A DNA stretch of 64,000 nucleotides from Exiguobacterium sp. SL-9. Its GTDB lineage: Bacteria > Bacillota > Bacilli > Exiguobacteriales > Exiguobacteriaceae. Below the pieces are notes generated by a model, which saw only the letters and a program-made list of their open reading frames with translations, ran no database searches and was not told where the DNA came from. The DNA lies in assembly GCF_004336985.1 (NCBI RefSeq), contig NZ_SJUO01000005.1:124001-188000 (forward strand), given 5' to 3'. Below, piece after piece: positions 34,270 to 43,418 of this stretch. The translations under genes and the position numbers were made by a program. Position 1 is the first letter of the stretch; each line of letters starts with the position of its first letter.

Positions 34270-35651
34270 GCTTGATGGCCTCCTGCGCGTGCTTTGTCTA
34301 ATCCGAGTGCTTGCTTGATTGGACTGAGCTTGATTTCCGTCTCGGCGAGCTCTGCGTCGAGTTCAGACTCTTGGACGATTCCACAGCCTGCGTATAACGC
34401 CACGAATTGATGGTGGACGAGAGCGGACCGGATGGAGACGACGAACTCGCCTTCACCGTCCGTGTTTAGCCACCCGAACGGTGATCCGTACCAGCCGCGA
34501 TCGAATCGTTCAATTTCACGCAACAAGCGGACGGACGCCCGTTTCGGCGATCCACCGAGTGCCGGTGTCGGGTGGAGCGATTCGATAATCGATAGCAAGG
34601 ACGCGTTCGTGTCGAGTGTCGCTTGAATCGGCGTGTGCAGATGGAACACCGAGCGGTTCTCTAAAATGCGCGGCGACTCCGGCGCTTTGATGGTAGCGGC
34701 GTAAGGCGTGAGGGCGTTTTTAATATCCTTCACGACGATTTGGTGCTCCTCTAGATTTTTAGTGTCGTGCAGCAACGTCTGTTTGGCTATCTCCGATTCG
34801 ATTTCTGTGTCCGGTCGTTTGATCGTCCCGGCGATGGCGGCCGTTTCAATATAAGGTCCTTGTTTTTTGACGAGTCGTTCGGGTGTCGCCCCGAAAAATC
34901 CGATCTCTCGTTTCGGTTGATATAAAAAGACGTAACTGCCCGTTTGATTCTCTGACAAATGGCGTAGCGTCGTCGCGAACGGGAACGCTTCTTCCGATGT
35001 CTGATAAATCTCTTCACGGGCGATGACGATTTTCTCGACTCGCTCTTCGGTGATACTCAGTTTGGCTTGTTGGAAGCTCGACTTGAAATGGTCGACGCCA
35101 TCTTTGACTTGCGAGTATGTCGGTGTCTGTTCATCGGGCGCGTGTAGCGCGTTGAACTGGGCGAGTTGATCGGCCAATTGAATCAAATATTGTTCGACCG
35201 AACGTTTGGCGGAGACGAGCGTTGAAACGGTCAACGTGTGCTTGTCGCCCGAGCGGCGATATAAAAATTTTGGCACGACCAACGACGCCTCTCCGAACGC
35301 TTCCCACATGTTTTTTTGAGGGCGGACGAATGTGTCGAACGAGAAGCCTGAGAATGCGTAAATGACCGCGTCGACGTCTCGGCGGTGTAGGCTCCAATCG
35401 TACTGTAGACGTTGGAAACGTTCCGGACCAGAAGCCGTCAACACGAGCGCATCGGAACATCCGAGCATCTCGAGGGAACGGTCGGGTGTCGAAAAATAGT
35501 AGTGTGACGTTTCGGTGTTTTGAATAATATGAAACGCGTCGAACGAAGGGATTTCCCACGTGTACGAGGCAAGTACCGGTCGTTGCCAAGCACGTGCCCG
35601 TTTATGGGCTTGCTCGATTCGTTGTTTAATGTGTGTTTGAGTATCTGGCAT
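34266..35651 (-). CDS. menF: Isochorismate synthase (MenF)
   Basis: This 461-residue chorismate-binding enzyme converts chorismate to isochorismate. The C-terminal catalytic domain shows GATPERLVKK, TAAIAGTIKRP, HTPIQATL, HPTPALGGSPK and GWYGSPFGW. It begins the minus-strand men cluster, with a GAGGAGG ribosome site. Its promoter lies in the 166-base interval shared with menA; no convincing -10/-35 was found for this direction. Confidence 0.94.
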   Translation of the reverse strand: MPDTQTHIKQRIEQAHKRARAWQRPVLASYTWEIPSFDAFHIIQNTETSHYYFSTPDRSLEMLGCSDALVLTASGPERFQRLQYDWSLHRRDVDAVIYAFSGFSFDTFVRPQKNMWEAFGEASLVVPKFLYRRSGDKHTLTVSTLVSAKRSVEQYLIQLADQLAQFNALHAPDEQTPTYSQVKDGVDHFKSSFQQAKLSITEERVEKIVIAREEIYQTSEEAFPFATTLRHLSENQTGSYVFLYQPKREIGFFGATPERLVKKQGPYIETAAIAGTIKRPDTEIESEIAKQTLLHDTKNLEEHQIVVKDIKNALTPYAATIKAPESPRILENRSVFHLHTPIQATLDTNASLLSIIESLHPTPALGGSPKRASVRLLREIERFDRGWYGSPFGWLNTDGEGEFVVSIRSALVHHQFVALYAGCGIVQESELDAELAETEIKLSPIKQALGLDKARAGGHQA

Positions 35652-35768
35652 GAAAGAAAAGCCTCCTCAATCCAATGGAATTCTCATTCTTTAGTGTATC
35701 ATGACTTTACGACAGAACTGGCCGTCAAATGCTCGAGAAAGTGAAGGTAGCCGTCCGAGCGGCGGGCA

Positions 35769-35798
35769 TTGACAGTTTTTTTCAAAGAGACGTAAACT
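35769..35798 (+). promoter_or_regulatory. Promoter of menA
   Basis: A perfect -35 TTGACA (35769-35774) and TAAACT (35793-35798) with 18-base spacing lie shortly before the menA ribosome site GGGAGGG. Confidence 0.7.
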
Positions 35799-35817
35799 AA
35801 CGAAGGGAGGGAAGTGC

Positions 35818-36717
35818 ATGAAGCAGAGAGAGAAAGGTGCGTATTGGCGCATGATTCGCCCGCATACATTGACAGCGAGCTTCATACCGGTGCTGTTAGG
35901 GACGTTCATCGTCCTCGGGCAAGTCGAGTTGAAATGGGGATTATTCTTGGCAATGCTCATCGCCTCGATTTTGATTCAAATCGCGACGAATTTATTCAAT
36001 GAGTATTATGATTATAAGCGAGGTCTTGACCATGAAGGGTCGATTGGAATCGGTGGCTCGATTGTACGCGACGGATTCACACCCGGGCAGGTGCTCGGAA
36101 TCGCCCTCGGGATGTATGGAGTAGCGGCCGTGCTCGGTCTTTACATTGCGGCTTCGACAAGCTGGCATTTGATTTGGATCGGTGTGCTGTCGATGGTCGT
36201 CGGATTTCTGTATACGGGTGGCCCGTTACCAATCGCCTATACGCCGTTCGGCGAGCTCGTCGCCGGCTTATTCATGGGTTATATCATCATCGGGATTTCC
36301 GGATATATTCAAATCGGAACGGTGACGACGGAATTGTTGCTCGTCTCGTTCCCGATGGCGCTCTTGATTGGAGCCATCTTGCTCGCGAACAACATTCGTG
36401 ATTTGGATAATGATAAAGTGAACGGACGCAAAACGATCGCCTGTCTCGTCGGACATCGTCGTGCCGTCCTCGTCTTAGCCGGATTCTTTATCGCGGCGTT
36501 GATTGGTATCATCGTCGCCGTATTCGGGTTTGGCGTGACGCCTTGGGTACTGTTGTCGCTGTTCACGGTTCCGATCATGGTCCGGGCGGTGAAGCGCTTC
36601 TGGGTCAAACGTGAACCGGCTGAACTCATGCCGGCGATGGCGATGACCGCAAAAGTGAACACATTGTTCGGCGCGTGGATGGTCATCGGATTAATCGTCG
36701 CGCGGTTGATCGCGTGA
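35818..36717 (+). CDS. menA: 1,4-Dihydroxy-2-naphthoate polyprenyltransferase
   Basis: This 299-residue UbiA-family membrane enzyme attaches the isoprenoid tail to the naphthoate ring. It has about eight to nine helices and the two aspartate motifs NEYYDYKRGLD and NNIRDLDNDKVNG, which bind the prenyl diphosphate through magnesium. It is divergent from menFDHBEC, so the cluster holds most of the pathway. Confidence 0.95.
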   Translation: MKQREKGAYWRMIRPHTLTASFIPVLLGTFIVLGQVELKWGLFLAMLIASILIQIATNLFNEYYDYKRGLDHEGSIGIGGSIVRDGFTPGQVLGIALGMYGVAAVLGLYIAASTSWHLIWIGVLSMVVGFLYTGGPLPIAYTPFGELVAGLFMGYIIIGISGYIQIGTVTTELLLVSFPMALLIGAILLANNIRDLDNDKVNGRKTIACLVGHRRAVLVLAGFFIAALIGIIVAVFGFGVTPWVLLSLFTVPIMVRAVKRFWVKREPAELMPAMAMTAKVNTLFGAWMVIGLIVARLIA

Positions 36718-36736
36718 ACAAAAAGGAGGGAAACGC

Positions 36737-37288
36737 ATGTCAGTCGTTCAAGAAATGCTAGCATTCAATGAAAAATTCGTAACAGAGAAACAATATGAGC
36801 AATTCGTCTCGGACAAGTTTCCCGATAAGAAAATCGTCATTTTAACGTGTATGGATACTCGTTTGACGGCATTGTTGCCTCAAGCCCTCGGTCTAAAAAA
36901 CGGGGATGCTAAAATCATAAAAAATGCGGGAGCCGTATTGTCACATCCGTTCGGATCGGTCATGCGTTCCATCCTCGTCGCGTTATACGCGCTCGGAGCC
37001 GAAGAGGTCATCGTCATCGGTCATTATGATTGCGGCATGGCGGCAATCGACCCGAACGCGGTCATCGCGGAAATGGAACGTCGTGGCATTGAGCCGCAGA
37101 CACTCCACACGCTTAAATCGTCAGGAATGGACTTAGAAAAGTGGTTGCACGGGTTTGACTCGGTCGAAGCGAACGTCATCAACTCGGTCAGCCTCGTCAA
37201 AAACCATCCGCTCTTACCGCCGGGCACGAACGTCCACGGGTTTGTGATTGACCCTGCGACTGGACGTCTCGATACCGTCGGAGCATAA
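36737..37288 (+). CDS. Beta-class carbonic anhydrase (YtiB-like)
   Basis: This 183-residue enzyme hydrates carbon dioxide. The zinc ligands and catalytic pair are visible: Cys-x-Asp-x-Arg in LTCMDTRL, and His and Cys in IGHYDCGM. The short form resembles YtiB-type enzymes. It begins 19 bases after menA, probably on the same transcript. Confidence 0.88.
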   Translation: MSVVQEMLAFNEKFVTEKQYEQFVSDKFPDKKIVILTCMDTRLTALLPQALGLKNGDAKIIKNAGAVLSHPFGSVMRSILVALYALGAEEVIVIGHYDCGMAAIDPNAVIAEMERRGIEPQTLHTLKSSGMDLEKWLHGFDSVEANVINSVSLVKNHPLLPPGTNVHGFVIDPATGRLDTVGA

Positions 37289-37291
37289 CGT

Positions 37292-37324
37292 AAAAGGCGC
37301 CCTCTTTCGAAGAGGCCGCCTTTT
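37292..37324. terminator. Bidirectional terminator
   Basis: AAAAGGCG-CCTCTTT / AAGAGG-CGCCTTTT hairpin, flanked by A and T, ends the menA transcript and the convergent BrkB-family gene. Confidence 0.85.
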
Positions 37325-37329
37325 GGTCG

Positions 37330-38277
37330 TCATCCGTATGTGTTGACGGGAATATCCTTATAGTCGTCTTCGTCCGAATCATTTGATTTGGACTTTTTGT
37401 TTTTCTTATAGTTTTTCTCGTACTCGCGCTCGCTCGGCGTTTTGAAGAACCGCTGCCACGTGGCGTTGATCTCTGACCCGATTAAAATGATCATCCCGGT
37501 CAGTTGGAGCCAAAGCAATGTGACGATGATCCCTCCGAGTGAGCCGTACGTCGAATCGTAGTTGCCGAAGTTCGAGACGTACAGGCTGAAACCGAGTGAG
37601 ACAAGCTGCCAAGCGATGACGCCGAAGATGGCGCCAGGAACGGTACTCTTCCAAAATACGTGTTGTTGTGGTGCGATTTTATAGAAAACCGACAGCGTGA
37701 TAATCAAGATGACTGTCGTCAACACGTACCGGAACAGGTTGATGAGAATAACCTCTGCACCTGAAATTGGAATGTAGCGCGAAATAAATTCGATGATTTG
37801 TGAACCGAACACGTTCGAGACGATGAGCAATAACATGCCAACGCCGAGTAATAACGTCAATCCGAGGGCGATGCCTTTGCTGACGAAGAAGTTGCGTTCA
37901 TTGTCCTCTCCGTATGCGTGAATCGACATATTAATCAACCGTTCAACGCCTTTAGCTGCTGACCAAATCGCTAAAATCGCACCAATCGAGAGGAGTCCAC
38001 CGCGAGGTTCACCGATGGCGTCAAAGATACCGGTCAAAAATTCCGTCGCGGCCGCTCCTGGCGCCAAGTTGTTCAACTGTTCTTGGAACGATGCCTGCGA
38101 AATGTCGAAGAACGACAGCAACGCGAGAATGAAGATGATACCCGGGAAAATCGATAAGAACCAAAAAAAAGCGAGTGTCGCGCCGTAATCTTGAACATCA
38201 TGTTCTTTGAAACGACGAAGCAACTCTTTCCCGAAGGCGAACCAATTCTTTTTTTCTTTCACTTCTGTAGTATCCAT
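37330..38277 (-). CDS. YihY/BrkB-family membrane protein
   Basis: This 315-residue protein has about six helices and the family pattern of DYGATLAFFWFLSIFPGIIF near the start, then GAIFGVIAWQLVSLGFSLYV and YGSLGGIIVTLLWLQLTGMIILIGSEINA. The family was once labelled ribonuclease BN by mistake; its function remains unclear. The hydrophilic tail is rich in Lys, Asp and Ser. Confidence 0.88.
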   Translation of the reverse strand: MDTTEVKEKKNWFAFGKELLRRFKEHDVQDYGATLAFFWFLSIFPGIIFILALLSFFDISQASFQEQLNNLAPGAAATEFLTGIFDAIGEPRGGLLSIGAILAIWSAAKGVERLINMSIHAYGEDNERNFFVSKGIALGLTLLLGVGMLLLIVSNVFGSQIIEFISRYIPISGAEVILINLFRYVLTTVILIITLSVFYKIAPQQHVFWKSTVPGAIFGVIAWQLVSLGFSLYVSNFGNYDSTYGSLGGIIVTLLWLQLTGMIILIGSEINATWQRFFKTPSEREYEKNYKKNKKSKSNDSDEDDYKDIPVNTYG

Positions 38278-38345
38278 ACGTGTGCCTCCTGAATGTTATC
38301 GTTAGAAACTTTCTTTCCCGAAATGTCGGGAGGCTACACATGAAA

Positions 38346-38783
38346 TCAGTCTTCCGCCAGCGTTTTATTGAAAAAACGCTCAGCCTCATTTGACAATAAA
38401 TCAGCGAGTGACGGTGGTCGTACCGGCAGGTGGCTGAGCGCGCTGCGTTTCACCCACATGGGCGTATACGAGCCGTTCGTTTGCTCTGCTTGAAACTCTT
38501 CACCTGTCCCGGTCCCGAATTCACCGCCGGTCACACGGGCCCAGTAGTATGGGTTCAGTTCTCCGTTGAAGGCAACGTGAGCGGCCACGCCTTCAAGTTC
38601 GACGTGGACGCCGAGCTCTTCAAACGCTTCACGGACGGCCGTTTCTTCGGCCGTATGGCCGAATTCGACACCGCCGCCTGGGAACACGTAATACAAAAGG
38701 TTATCTTTCTCGCGGCGAATGAGCGCGACTTCATCATGTTCATTCACGAGGATGATGGCACTGCGTAATTTCGTTCTGACCAA
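38346..38783 (-). CDS. Nudix hydrolase
   Basis: This 145-residue protein has a complete Nudix box (GGGVEFGHTAEETAVREAFEELGV spans the pattern G-x5-E-x7-REUXEEXGU). It should hydrolyse a nucleoside diphosphate derivative; the substrate is unknown. I place the start at the TTG at 38783, with AAAGGA nine bases upstream. The in-frame ATG at 38825 lies inside the terminator of the neighbouring gene and has no ribosome site. Confidence 0.85.
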   Translation of the reverse strand: MVRTKLRSAIILVNEHDEVALIRREKDNLLYYVFPGGGVEFGHTAEETAVREAFEELGVHVELEGVAAHVAFNGELNPYYWARVTGGEFGTGTGEEFQAEQTNGSYTPMWVKRSALSHLPVRPPSLADLLSNEAERFFNKTLAED

Positions 38784-38814
38784 TGGAATCGTTCCTTTCG
38801 ATTTCGTATCGTGA

Positions 38815-38844
38815 ACAAAACGCATCGACTCGCGGCCGATGCGT
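38815..38844 (-). terminator. Intrinsic terminator of the PfkB kinase gene
   Basis: On the minus strand ACGCATCG / CGATGCGT with a loop of about nine bases is followed by TTTGTT. Confidence 0.75.
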
Positions 38845-38849
38845 TCTGG

Positions 38850-39776
38850 TCAATCTGTTGCGGGTTGTTCGAGTGAGGCATACATATCAGGTGTCAGCCC
38901 GTTATCGTGTGAGGCGATGACTTTCCCGGCGACGCGCATCCCGAGTCGGAGCGCATCTTCAATCGGATGACGTTTCATCAACTCAGAGATGACAGCGGAG
39001 AAGAATGAGTCACCGGCACCGGTCGAGTCGGCGACTTTTACTTTCGTCGTCGGGACGTGACCTTGTTCGTTCGTTCGTAAGTCGACATAGACAGCACCGA
39101 GTTCACTCATTGTAACGATTGTGAGCGGGGCTCCTTTCATCGCGAGCACTTCGGCGACGCGTAACGCGTCGTCGACTGTGACGATGGACATGTCAGATAA
39201 AATCTCTGCTTCTTCACGACTACAAATGAAGCCAGTAAAACCTTGGAGCAAATGACGGTTTCGTTCGATCACCGACAGATGACCGCACACACCATAAAGC
39301 GGAAGCTTCATCTCGCGGCACAGTTCAATTGTCTCGTTCAACACGTTGACTGATAAGTCGAGGTCAATCGCGACTGCCTGACTTTCAGCAAACACCGTAT
39401 CGATGCGACGGAGGATACATTCTTCCATCATCGCTTCGTCCGGTTGCTTCGAGATTGACGTTTGCAGGTCGCCATTGTTATCCATGACGGCAAGCCACAT
39501 GCCCATCCCGTTATCGTCGAGTAAATCGACGTGATCGACATTGACGTTCAGACCGCGGAGCTCCTCGAGGACGCCCATCCCGATCTGGTCATTCGTCACG
39601 GTCGACACGAAACGGACATCATTCCCGAGAACGCCTAAGTTTTGAGCGACGTTTCGGCCAGTCCCACCGTTCGAGAACGCGATGTCACCGACGTTCTTGG
39701 CATCTTTATGAAGCGGGGCGAACGAGGTTCCTTTAATATCGACAAACACCTTGCCGATTACTGCAATCGTATTCAT
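38850..39776 (-). CDS. PfkB-family carbohydrate or nucleoside kinase
   Basis: This 308-residue kinase has the N-terminal GG motif (NGGTGRNVAQNLGVLG) and the C-terminal catalytic motif DSTGAGDSFFSA of ribokinase-like enzymes. The NVAQNLG pattern is reminiscent of pseudouridine kinases, but the substrate cannot be settled by eye. The ATG at 39776 follows AAAGGTGG. Confidence 0.8.
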   Translation of the reverse strand: MNTIAVIGKVFVDIKGTSFAPLHKDAKNVGDIAFSNGGTGRNVAQNLGVLGNDVRFVSTVTNDQIGMGVLEELRGLNVNVDHVDLLDDNGMGMWLAVMDNNGDLQTSISKQPDEAMMEECILRRIDTVFAESQAVAIDLDLSVNVLNETIELCREMKLPLYGVCGHLSVIERNRHLLQGFTGFICSREEAEILSDMSIVTVDDALRVAEVLAMKGAPLTIVTMSELGAVYVDLRTNEQGHVPTTKVKVADSTGAGDSFFSAVISELMKRHPIEDALRLGMRVAGKVIASHDNGLTPDMYASLEQPATD

Positions 39777-39842
39777 ACACTGTACCACCTTTAGCCAATC
39801 TTCCTATCAGTTCCGGTCTAATTAGACACATTGTTTCTATTA

Positions 39843-39881
39843 TAGCGAAACCGCGAACGGCTTTCAACGACGGTTTCGCTA
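39843..39881. terminator. Strong hairpin between zosA and the PfkB gene
   Basis: A perfect 11-bp inverted repeat TAGCGAAACCG / CGGTTTCGCTA with a 17-base loop lies downstream of zosA. No T tract follows, so it may be a stability hairpin or a factor-assisted terminator. Confidence 0.55.
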
Positions 39882-39895
39882 GATGTCGATTTTTG

Positions 39896-41803
39896 TCACT
39901 CCCACGACGAGCTGAGCAAGCGGAGGCCGTTCAAAATGACGAGAATGGTCGAACCTTCATGGCCGACAACCGCGAACGGCATGACGAGCAATTCAAAGAT
40001 GTTCGTCGCAATCAACACGAGAATGACACCTAAGGCGAACACGACGTTTTGGAGGACGACGCGATTCAATTTACGGGACTGTTTGATGGCGGAGCTCAAT
40101 CGGCGAAGGTCGTTTTTCATTAAGACGACGTCGGCCGTCTCGAGAGCGGCATCGGTACCTTCACCCATTGCGATTCCGACATCGGCTGTCGCGAGGGCAG
40201 GTGCGTCGTTGATGCCGTCGCCGATCATCCCGATGCTACCGTACTCTTGTTTTAATCGTTTAACCTGTTCAACCTTGTCTTCCGGAAGACATTCAGCGAT
40301 ATAACGGGTCAACCCGGCCTCAGAGGCGATGGCACGTGCGGTTGCCTCGTTATCGCCTGTGATCATGATGGTCGCGATACCGAGATGGTTGAGGCGTTCA
40401 ATCGCTTGTTTGGCTTCAGGGCGTAGTGTGTCGCGGAGCGCGAACGCTCCGATTGTCTGCTCTTCATCGCTGACGAACACGAGTGTATGGCCAGCTGCTT
40501 TTAAACGTTCGACATCGTCGCGGAAGAAGTCTCCGCTCTGATCAGCGAACTTTTGTTTGCCGACCCGATAGGCGACACCGTCAATCGTTGCCTCAATCCC
40601 GGACCCGGTCACGTCTTTGAAGCGTTCCATCGTGCCTGTATAAGTGCCTGTGAACTGGACGAGCGCTTCGGCGAGCGGGTGCATCGAATGTTCTTCAATC
40701 AAGCTGACGATGCGATAGAGGTGTTCTTTGTCCACATCTGGATGGATCAATGCCGATTGGACTTCTGGTTTACCAATGGTGAGCGTACCGGTCTTATCGA
40801 AGGCGATCGCTTTCAAGCGCCCCATGTTCTCGATATGGACGCCACCTTTGAATAAAATGCCGTGCTTGGCGGATGAAGCGATGGCAGCGAGTGCGGCCGG
40901 GGTGATGGCTGCGACGAGTGCACAAGGCGATGCGACGACGAGCAAAATCATACCACGATAAATACTCGTCTCAAGCGACCACGATGTCAAAACGGGACCG
41001 AGCAAGATGATCGCCGTGACGGATGCAAGTACGACTTGGACATAACGCCCTTCGTAGCGGTCGATGAATTGAGCGGACGGTGATTTTTCTTCTTGGGCTT
41101 GCTGCACCATTTGAATGATTTTCTGAAACAATGTTTCCGTCGCAAGTTTCGTCACTTCTAGCGTCAAGACGCCGTTCAAGTTGACACTAGAACCGTACAC
41201 CTCGTCGCCGACATTGCGATCGACCGGAATCGATTCGCCGGTGATGGCTGCTTCCTCAATCGAGGCGCTACCGCTCAAAATACGGCCGTCAACCGGGATG
41301 CGTTCGCCCGGTCTAACATAAATGTGATCCCCGACGCGAAGGTCGTCGATATGGACGACTTCGAGTCCGCCAGAGGCGTTCAACCGTGTTGCTTGTTCAG
41401 GTTGCAATTCCATCAATGACTCGAGGGCGCGTTCGTTTTTGTTCATCGTGTACGTCTCGAGCGCACCGGATAAAGCGAAGATGAAGATGAGGATGGCCCC
41501 CTCCATCCAATAGCCGATGGCGGCAGCGCCGATTGCGGCGATAATCATGAGCAATTCGACGTTTAATGAGCGGGTTTCCCACGTATCCGTTAGCCCTTCC
41601 TTCGCTTTGGCGTATCCGCCGATTAAGAAAGCGGTCAAATAGAGGGTGACGTAGAGCCCGGGAGCTCCGTCTTGTCTTTCCGCGATATATGCGAGTACAA
41701 TCAATACACCACTGATGAGCGCCATGATGAGCTCGATATGTTCAATCCAGTTGGCCCGTTTGAAAACGTGGCTTTTTTCATGTGTGACGGTCGATGTGTT
41801 CAT
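39896..41803 (-). CDS. Heavy-metal P-type ATPase (ZosA-like)
   Basis: This 635-residue P1B-ATPase has about eight helices, an ion-path SPC motif in VASPCALVAA, the phosphorylation site DKTGTLT, TGES in the actuator domain, and GDGINDAPAL. There is no N-terminal heavy-metal-associated domain. That and the size resemble B. subtilis ZosA (637 aa), a zinc importer under PerR control. The ATG at 41803 follows GAGGTG. Fur/PerR-type boxes lie in the upstream interval. Zinc or cadmium efflux is an alternative. Confidence 0.85.
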   Translation of the reverse strand: MNTSTVTHEKSHVFKRANWIEHIELIMALISGVLIVLAYIAERQDGAPGLYVTLYLTAFLIGGYAKAKEGLTDTWETRSLNVELLMIIAAIGAAAIGYWMEGAILIFIFALSGALETYTMNKNERALESLMELQPEQATRLNASGGLEVVHIDDLRVGDHIYVRPGERIPVDGRILSGSASIEEAAITGESIPVDRNVGDEVYGSSVNLNGVLTLEVTKLATETLFQKIIQMVQQAQEEKSPSAQFIDRYEGRYVQVVLASVTAIILLGPVLTSWSLETSIYRGMILLVVASPCALVAAITPAALAAIASSAKHGILFKGGVHIENMGRLKAIAFDKTGTLTIGKPEVQSALIHPDVDKEHLYRIVSLIEEHSMHPLAEALVQFTGTYTGTMERFKDVTGSGIEATIDGVAYRVGKQKFADQSGDFFRDDVERLKAAGHTLVFVSDEEQTIGAFALRDTLRPEAKQAIERLNHLGIATIMITGDNEATARAIASEAGLTRYIAECLPEDKVEQVKRLKQEYGSIGMIGDGINDAPALATADVGIAMGEGTDAALETADVVLMKNDLRRLSSAIKQSRKLNRVVLQNVVFALGVILVLIATNIFELLVMPFAVVGHEGSTILVILNGLRLLSSSWE

Positions 41804-41844
41804 GTGAGCACCTCTTTCTAATTGAGAATATATATCATTTAAAT

Positions 41845-41873
41845 GATAATGATTGAGGATGATTATCATTATC
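41845..41873. promoter_or_regulatory. Fur-family inverted repeat near the zosA start
   Basis: GATAATGAT (41845-41853) and ATCATTATC (41865-41873) form a perfect inverted repeat with 11 bases between. The right half overlaps a 12-of-14 match to the Fur consensus TGATAATNATTATCA. It lies 42 bases before zosA. Confidence 0.6.
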
Positions 41874-41922
41874 TATTGTTGATTTGATAGGATTTAAACC
41901 TATTTTCAAGGCAACTCCTTAT

Positions 41923-41937
41923 TTATAATGATTATCA
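41923..41937. promoter_or_regulatory. Fur/PerR box in the zosA-DMT transporter interval
   Basis: TTATAATGATTATCA matches 13 of 14 defined bases of both the PerR (TTATAATNATTATAA) and the Fur (TGATAATNATTATCA) consensus. The distinguishing bases point one way on each side, so the regulator (PerR, Fur or Zur) cannot be chosen from sequence. Confidence 0.65.
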
Positions 41938-42002
41938 TGTAAGTTCATTTTAACACCAAATGTAATCACTCACAAACTAAAAGATTAAGGAGTTTTTGTG
42001 TC

Positions 42003-42938
42003 ATGCAGAATGTATTTCAACGCCCTTGGACGGTCACGTTCCTAGCGCTATTCAACACGTTTTTATGGGGGAGCGCGTTCCCATTCATTAAATTGAGCTA
42101 TGAAGCGCTTGAAATCCAAGAACATGAATACGGACAGCAGTTGTTTTTCGCCGGCGAACGTTTTTTATTGGCCGGTCTGCTCTTACTCGTCATCAGCCGC
42201 CTCGTCTTTAAACGGCCGATTCGATTAAACGCTGAAAAACTGAAGGCGTATGCACATTTAGGAGCTTTTTTGACGTTCTTACAATACTTGTTCTTTTATA
42301 TCGGGCTTTCCATCTCGACCGGGGTACAAGGCTCGATTATCGCGGGATCGACATCGTTCTTCCAAATGGCGCTCGCTCATTTTCGTTATGAGGATGACCG
42401 TCTCAATCGGTTGAAAGGGATCGCCCTCACACTTGGTTTTTCAGGCATCGTCATCGCCAACTGGCCGACGGCACACGCGGAGATAGGGTTTGGGATTGGT
42501 GAGATTCTGCTCATTATGGCGATGATCTCAGGAGCGTTTGGGAATTTGATCGCCAAAGATTATTCCCGTAGCCATGACGTCGCGCCGATGACTGCTTGGG
42601 CGATGGTGTTCGGTTCAATTGGTTTACTCGTCGTCGGCTATGTGCTCGCGCCAGGAGACGTGTTGCTTCCTTACACAGTGACGACACTCTTCTTCTTGTT
42701 GTACCTCGCGCTCTTGTCTGCGATCGGGTTTACGTTATGGAACACACTCATGAAATATAATCCGGTCAGTCGCGTATCACTCTATATGTTCTTTGTTCCC
42801 TTGTTCGGCGTCGTCTTATCGAGCGTTTTGCTCGGAGAAACGATTCCGTGGAACGCGCTCGTCGGGTTGCTGTTCGTCATCGCGGGCATTTATCTCTCCA
42901 CTTATTTTCAAGGGAAAGCAAGCCGGTCGGCCCGCTAA
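42003..42938 (+). CDS. DMT-superfamily (EamA) transporter
   Basis: This 311-residue protein has ten hydrophobic helices in two EamA repeats. Typical features are NTFLWGSAFPFIK near the start, SISTGVQGSIIAGSTSFFQMALAHF at the end of the first repeat, and YNPVSRVSLYMFFVPLFGVVLSSVLLGE in the second. The family exports metabolites such as amino acids; the substrate is unknown. It is divergent from zosA across Fur-family boxes and may share that control. Confidence 0.87.
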   Translation: MQNVFQRPWTVTFLALFNTFLWGSAFPFIKLSYEALEIQEHEYGQQLFFAGERFLLAGLLLLVISRLVFKRPIRLNAEKLKAYAHLGAFLTFLQYLFFYIGLSISTGVQGSIIAGSTSFFQMALAHFRYEDDRLNRLKGIALTLGFSGIVIANWPTAHAEIGFGIGEILLIMAMISGAFGNLIAKDYSRSHDVAPMTAWAMVFGSIGLLVVGYVLAPGDVLLPYTVTTLFFLLYLALLSAIGFTLWNTLMKYNPVSRVSLYMFFVPLFGVVLSSVLLGETIPWNALVGLLFVIAGIYLSTYFQGKASRSAR

Positions 42939-43075
42939 CGAATCAACGTCGAGGCACAGTTGACGGAATTTTGTTCCCATGGCAAAATATATTAAAAATT
43001 CTGAATTCTTTCAGTTGAAATCGGTCTTCGTTGTAAAGACTTGCGTGCGAATCTGATTGAAAGGAGGGTTATGCC

Positions 43076-43378
43076 ATGGCAAGAAATCCGATTGTCCGAC
43101 ACATACTCATCTCGCGCCAGCCGCGTGACGAGTACGTCAAATACGTGATGAAGTGCGTGAGTCGCGGATTGAAGGAGCACCATGAGCAAGTGGACGCGCG
43201 TGCCATGCGGCAAGGCGATGATATTCAGACGAAGTGGCAAATCAATGATCGTATCATTGAAGTCACACTCAAGTCTGACGTATTGGCCTCGCTTGAAACG
43301 GAACCGTTCGCGCTCGATGAAGTGTTCATGCGCGCATTTGAACGGAACGATGTCAGGCTTGGTCCAGTGAAAGAATGA
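43076..43378 (+). CDS. Hypothetical protein (100 aa)
   Basis: This small soluble protein has a basic N-terminal half (RHILISRQPRDEYVKYVMKCVSRGLKEHHEQ) and a mixed C-terminal half. There is no membrane segment or motif that I know. A strong AAAGGAGGG ribosome site and a following terminator support it as a real single gene. Confidence 0.65.
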   Translation: MARNPIVRHILISRQPRDEYVKYVMKCVSRGLKEHHEQVDARAMRQGDDIQTKWQINDRIIEVTLKSDVLASLETEPFALDEVFMRAFERNDVRLGPVKE

Positions 43379-43382
43379 TACG

Positions 43383-43418
43383 AAAAAGGGTGGATCTCCA
43401 AGGAGACCCACCCTTTTT
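43383..43418. terminator. Bidirectional terminator
   Basis: AAAAAGGGTGG / CCACCCTTTTT with an inner partial pairing (TCTCC / GGAGA) sits between convergent genes. Confidence 0.9.

Noticed and set aside
38784-38825. ATG at 38825 as start of the Nudix gene
   Set aside because: It lies within the terminator hairpin of the PfkB gene and has no ribosome site.
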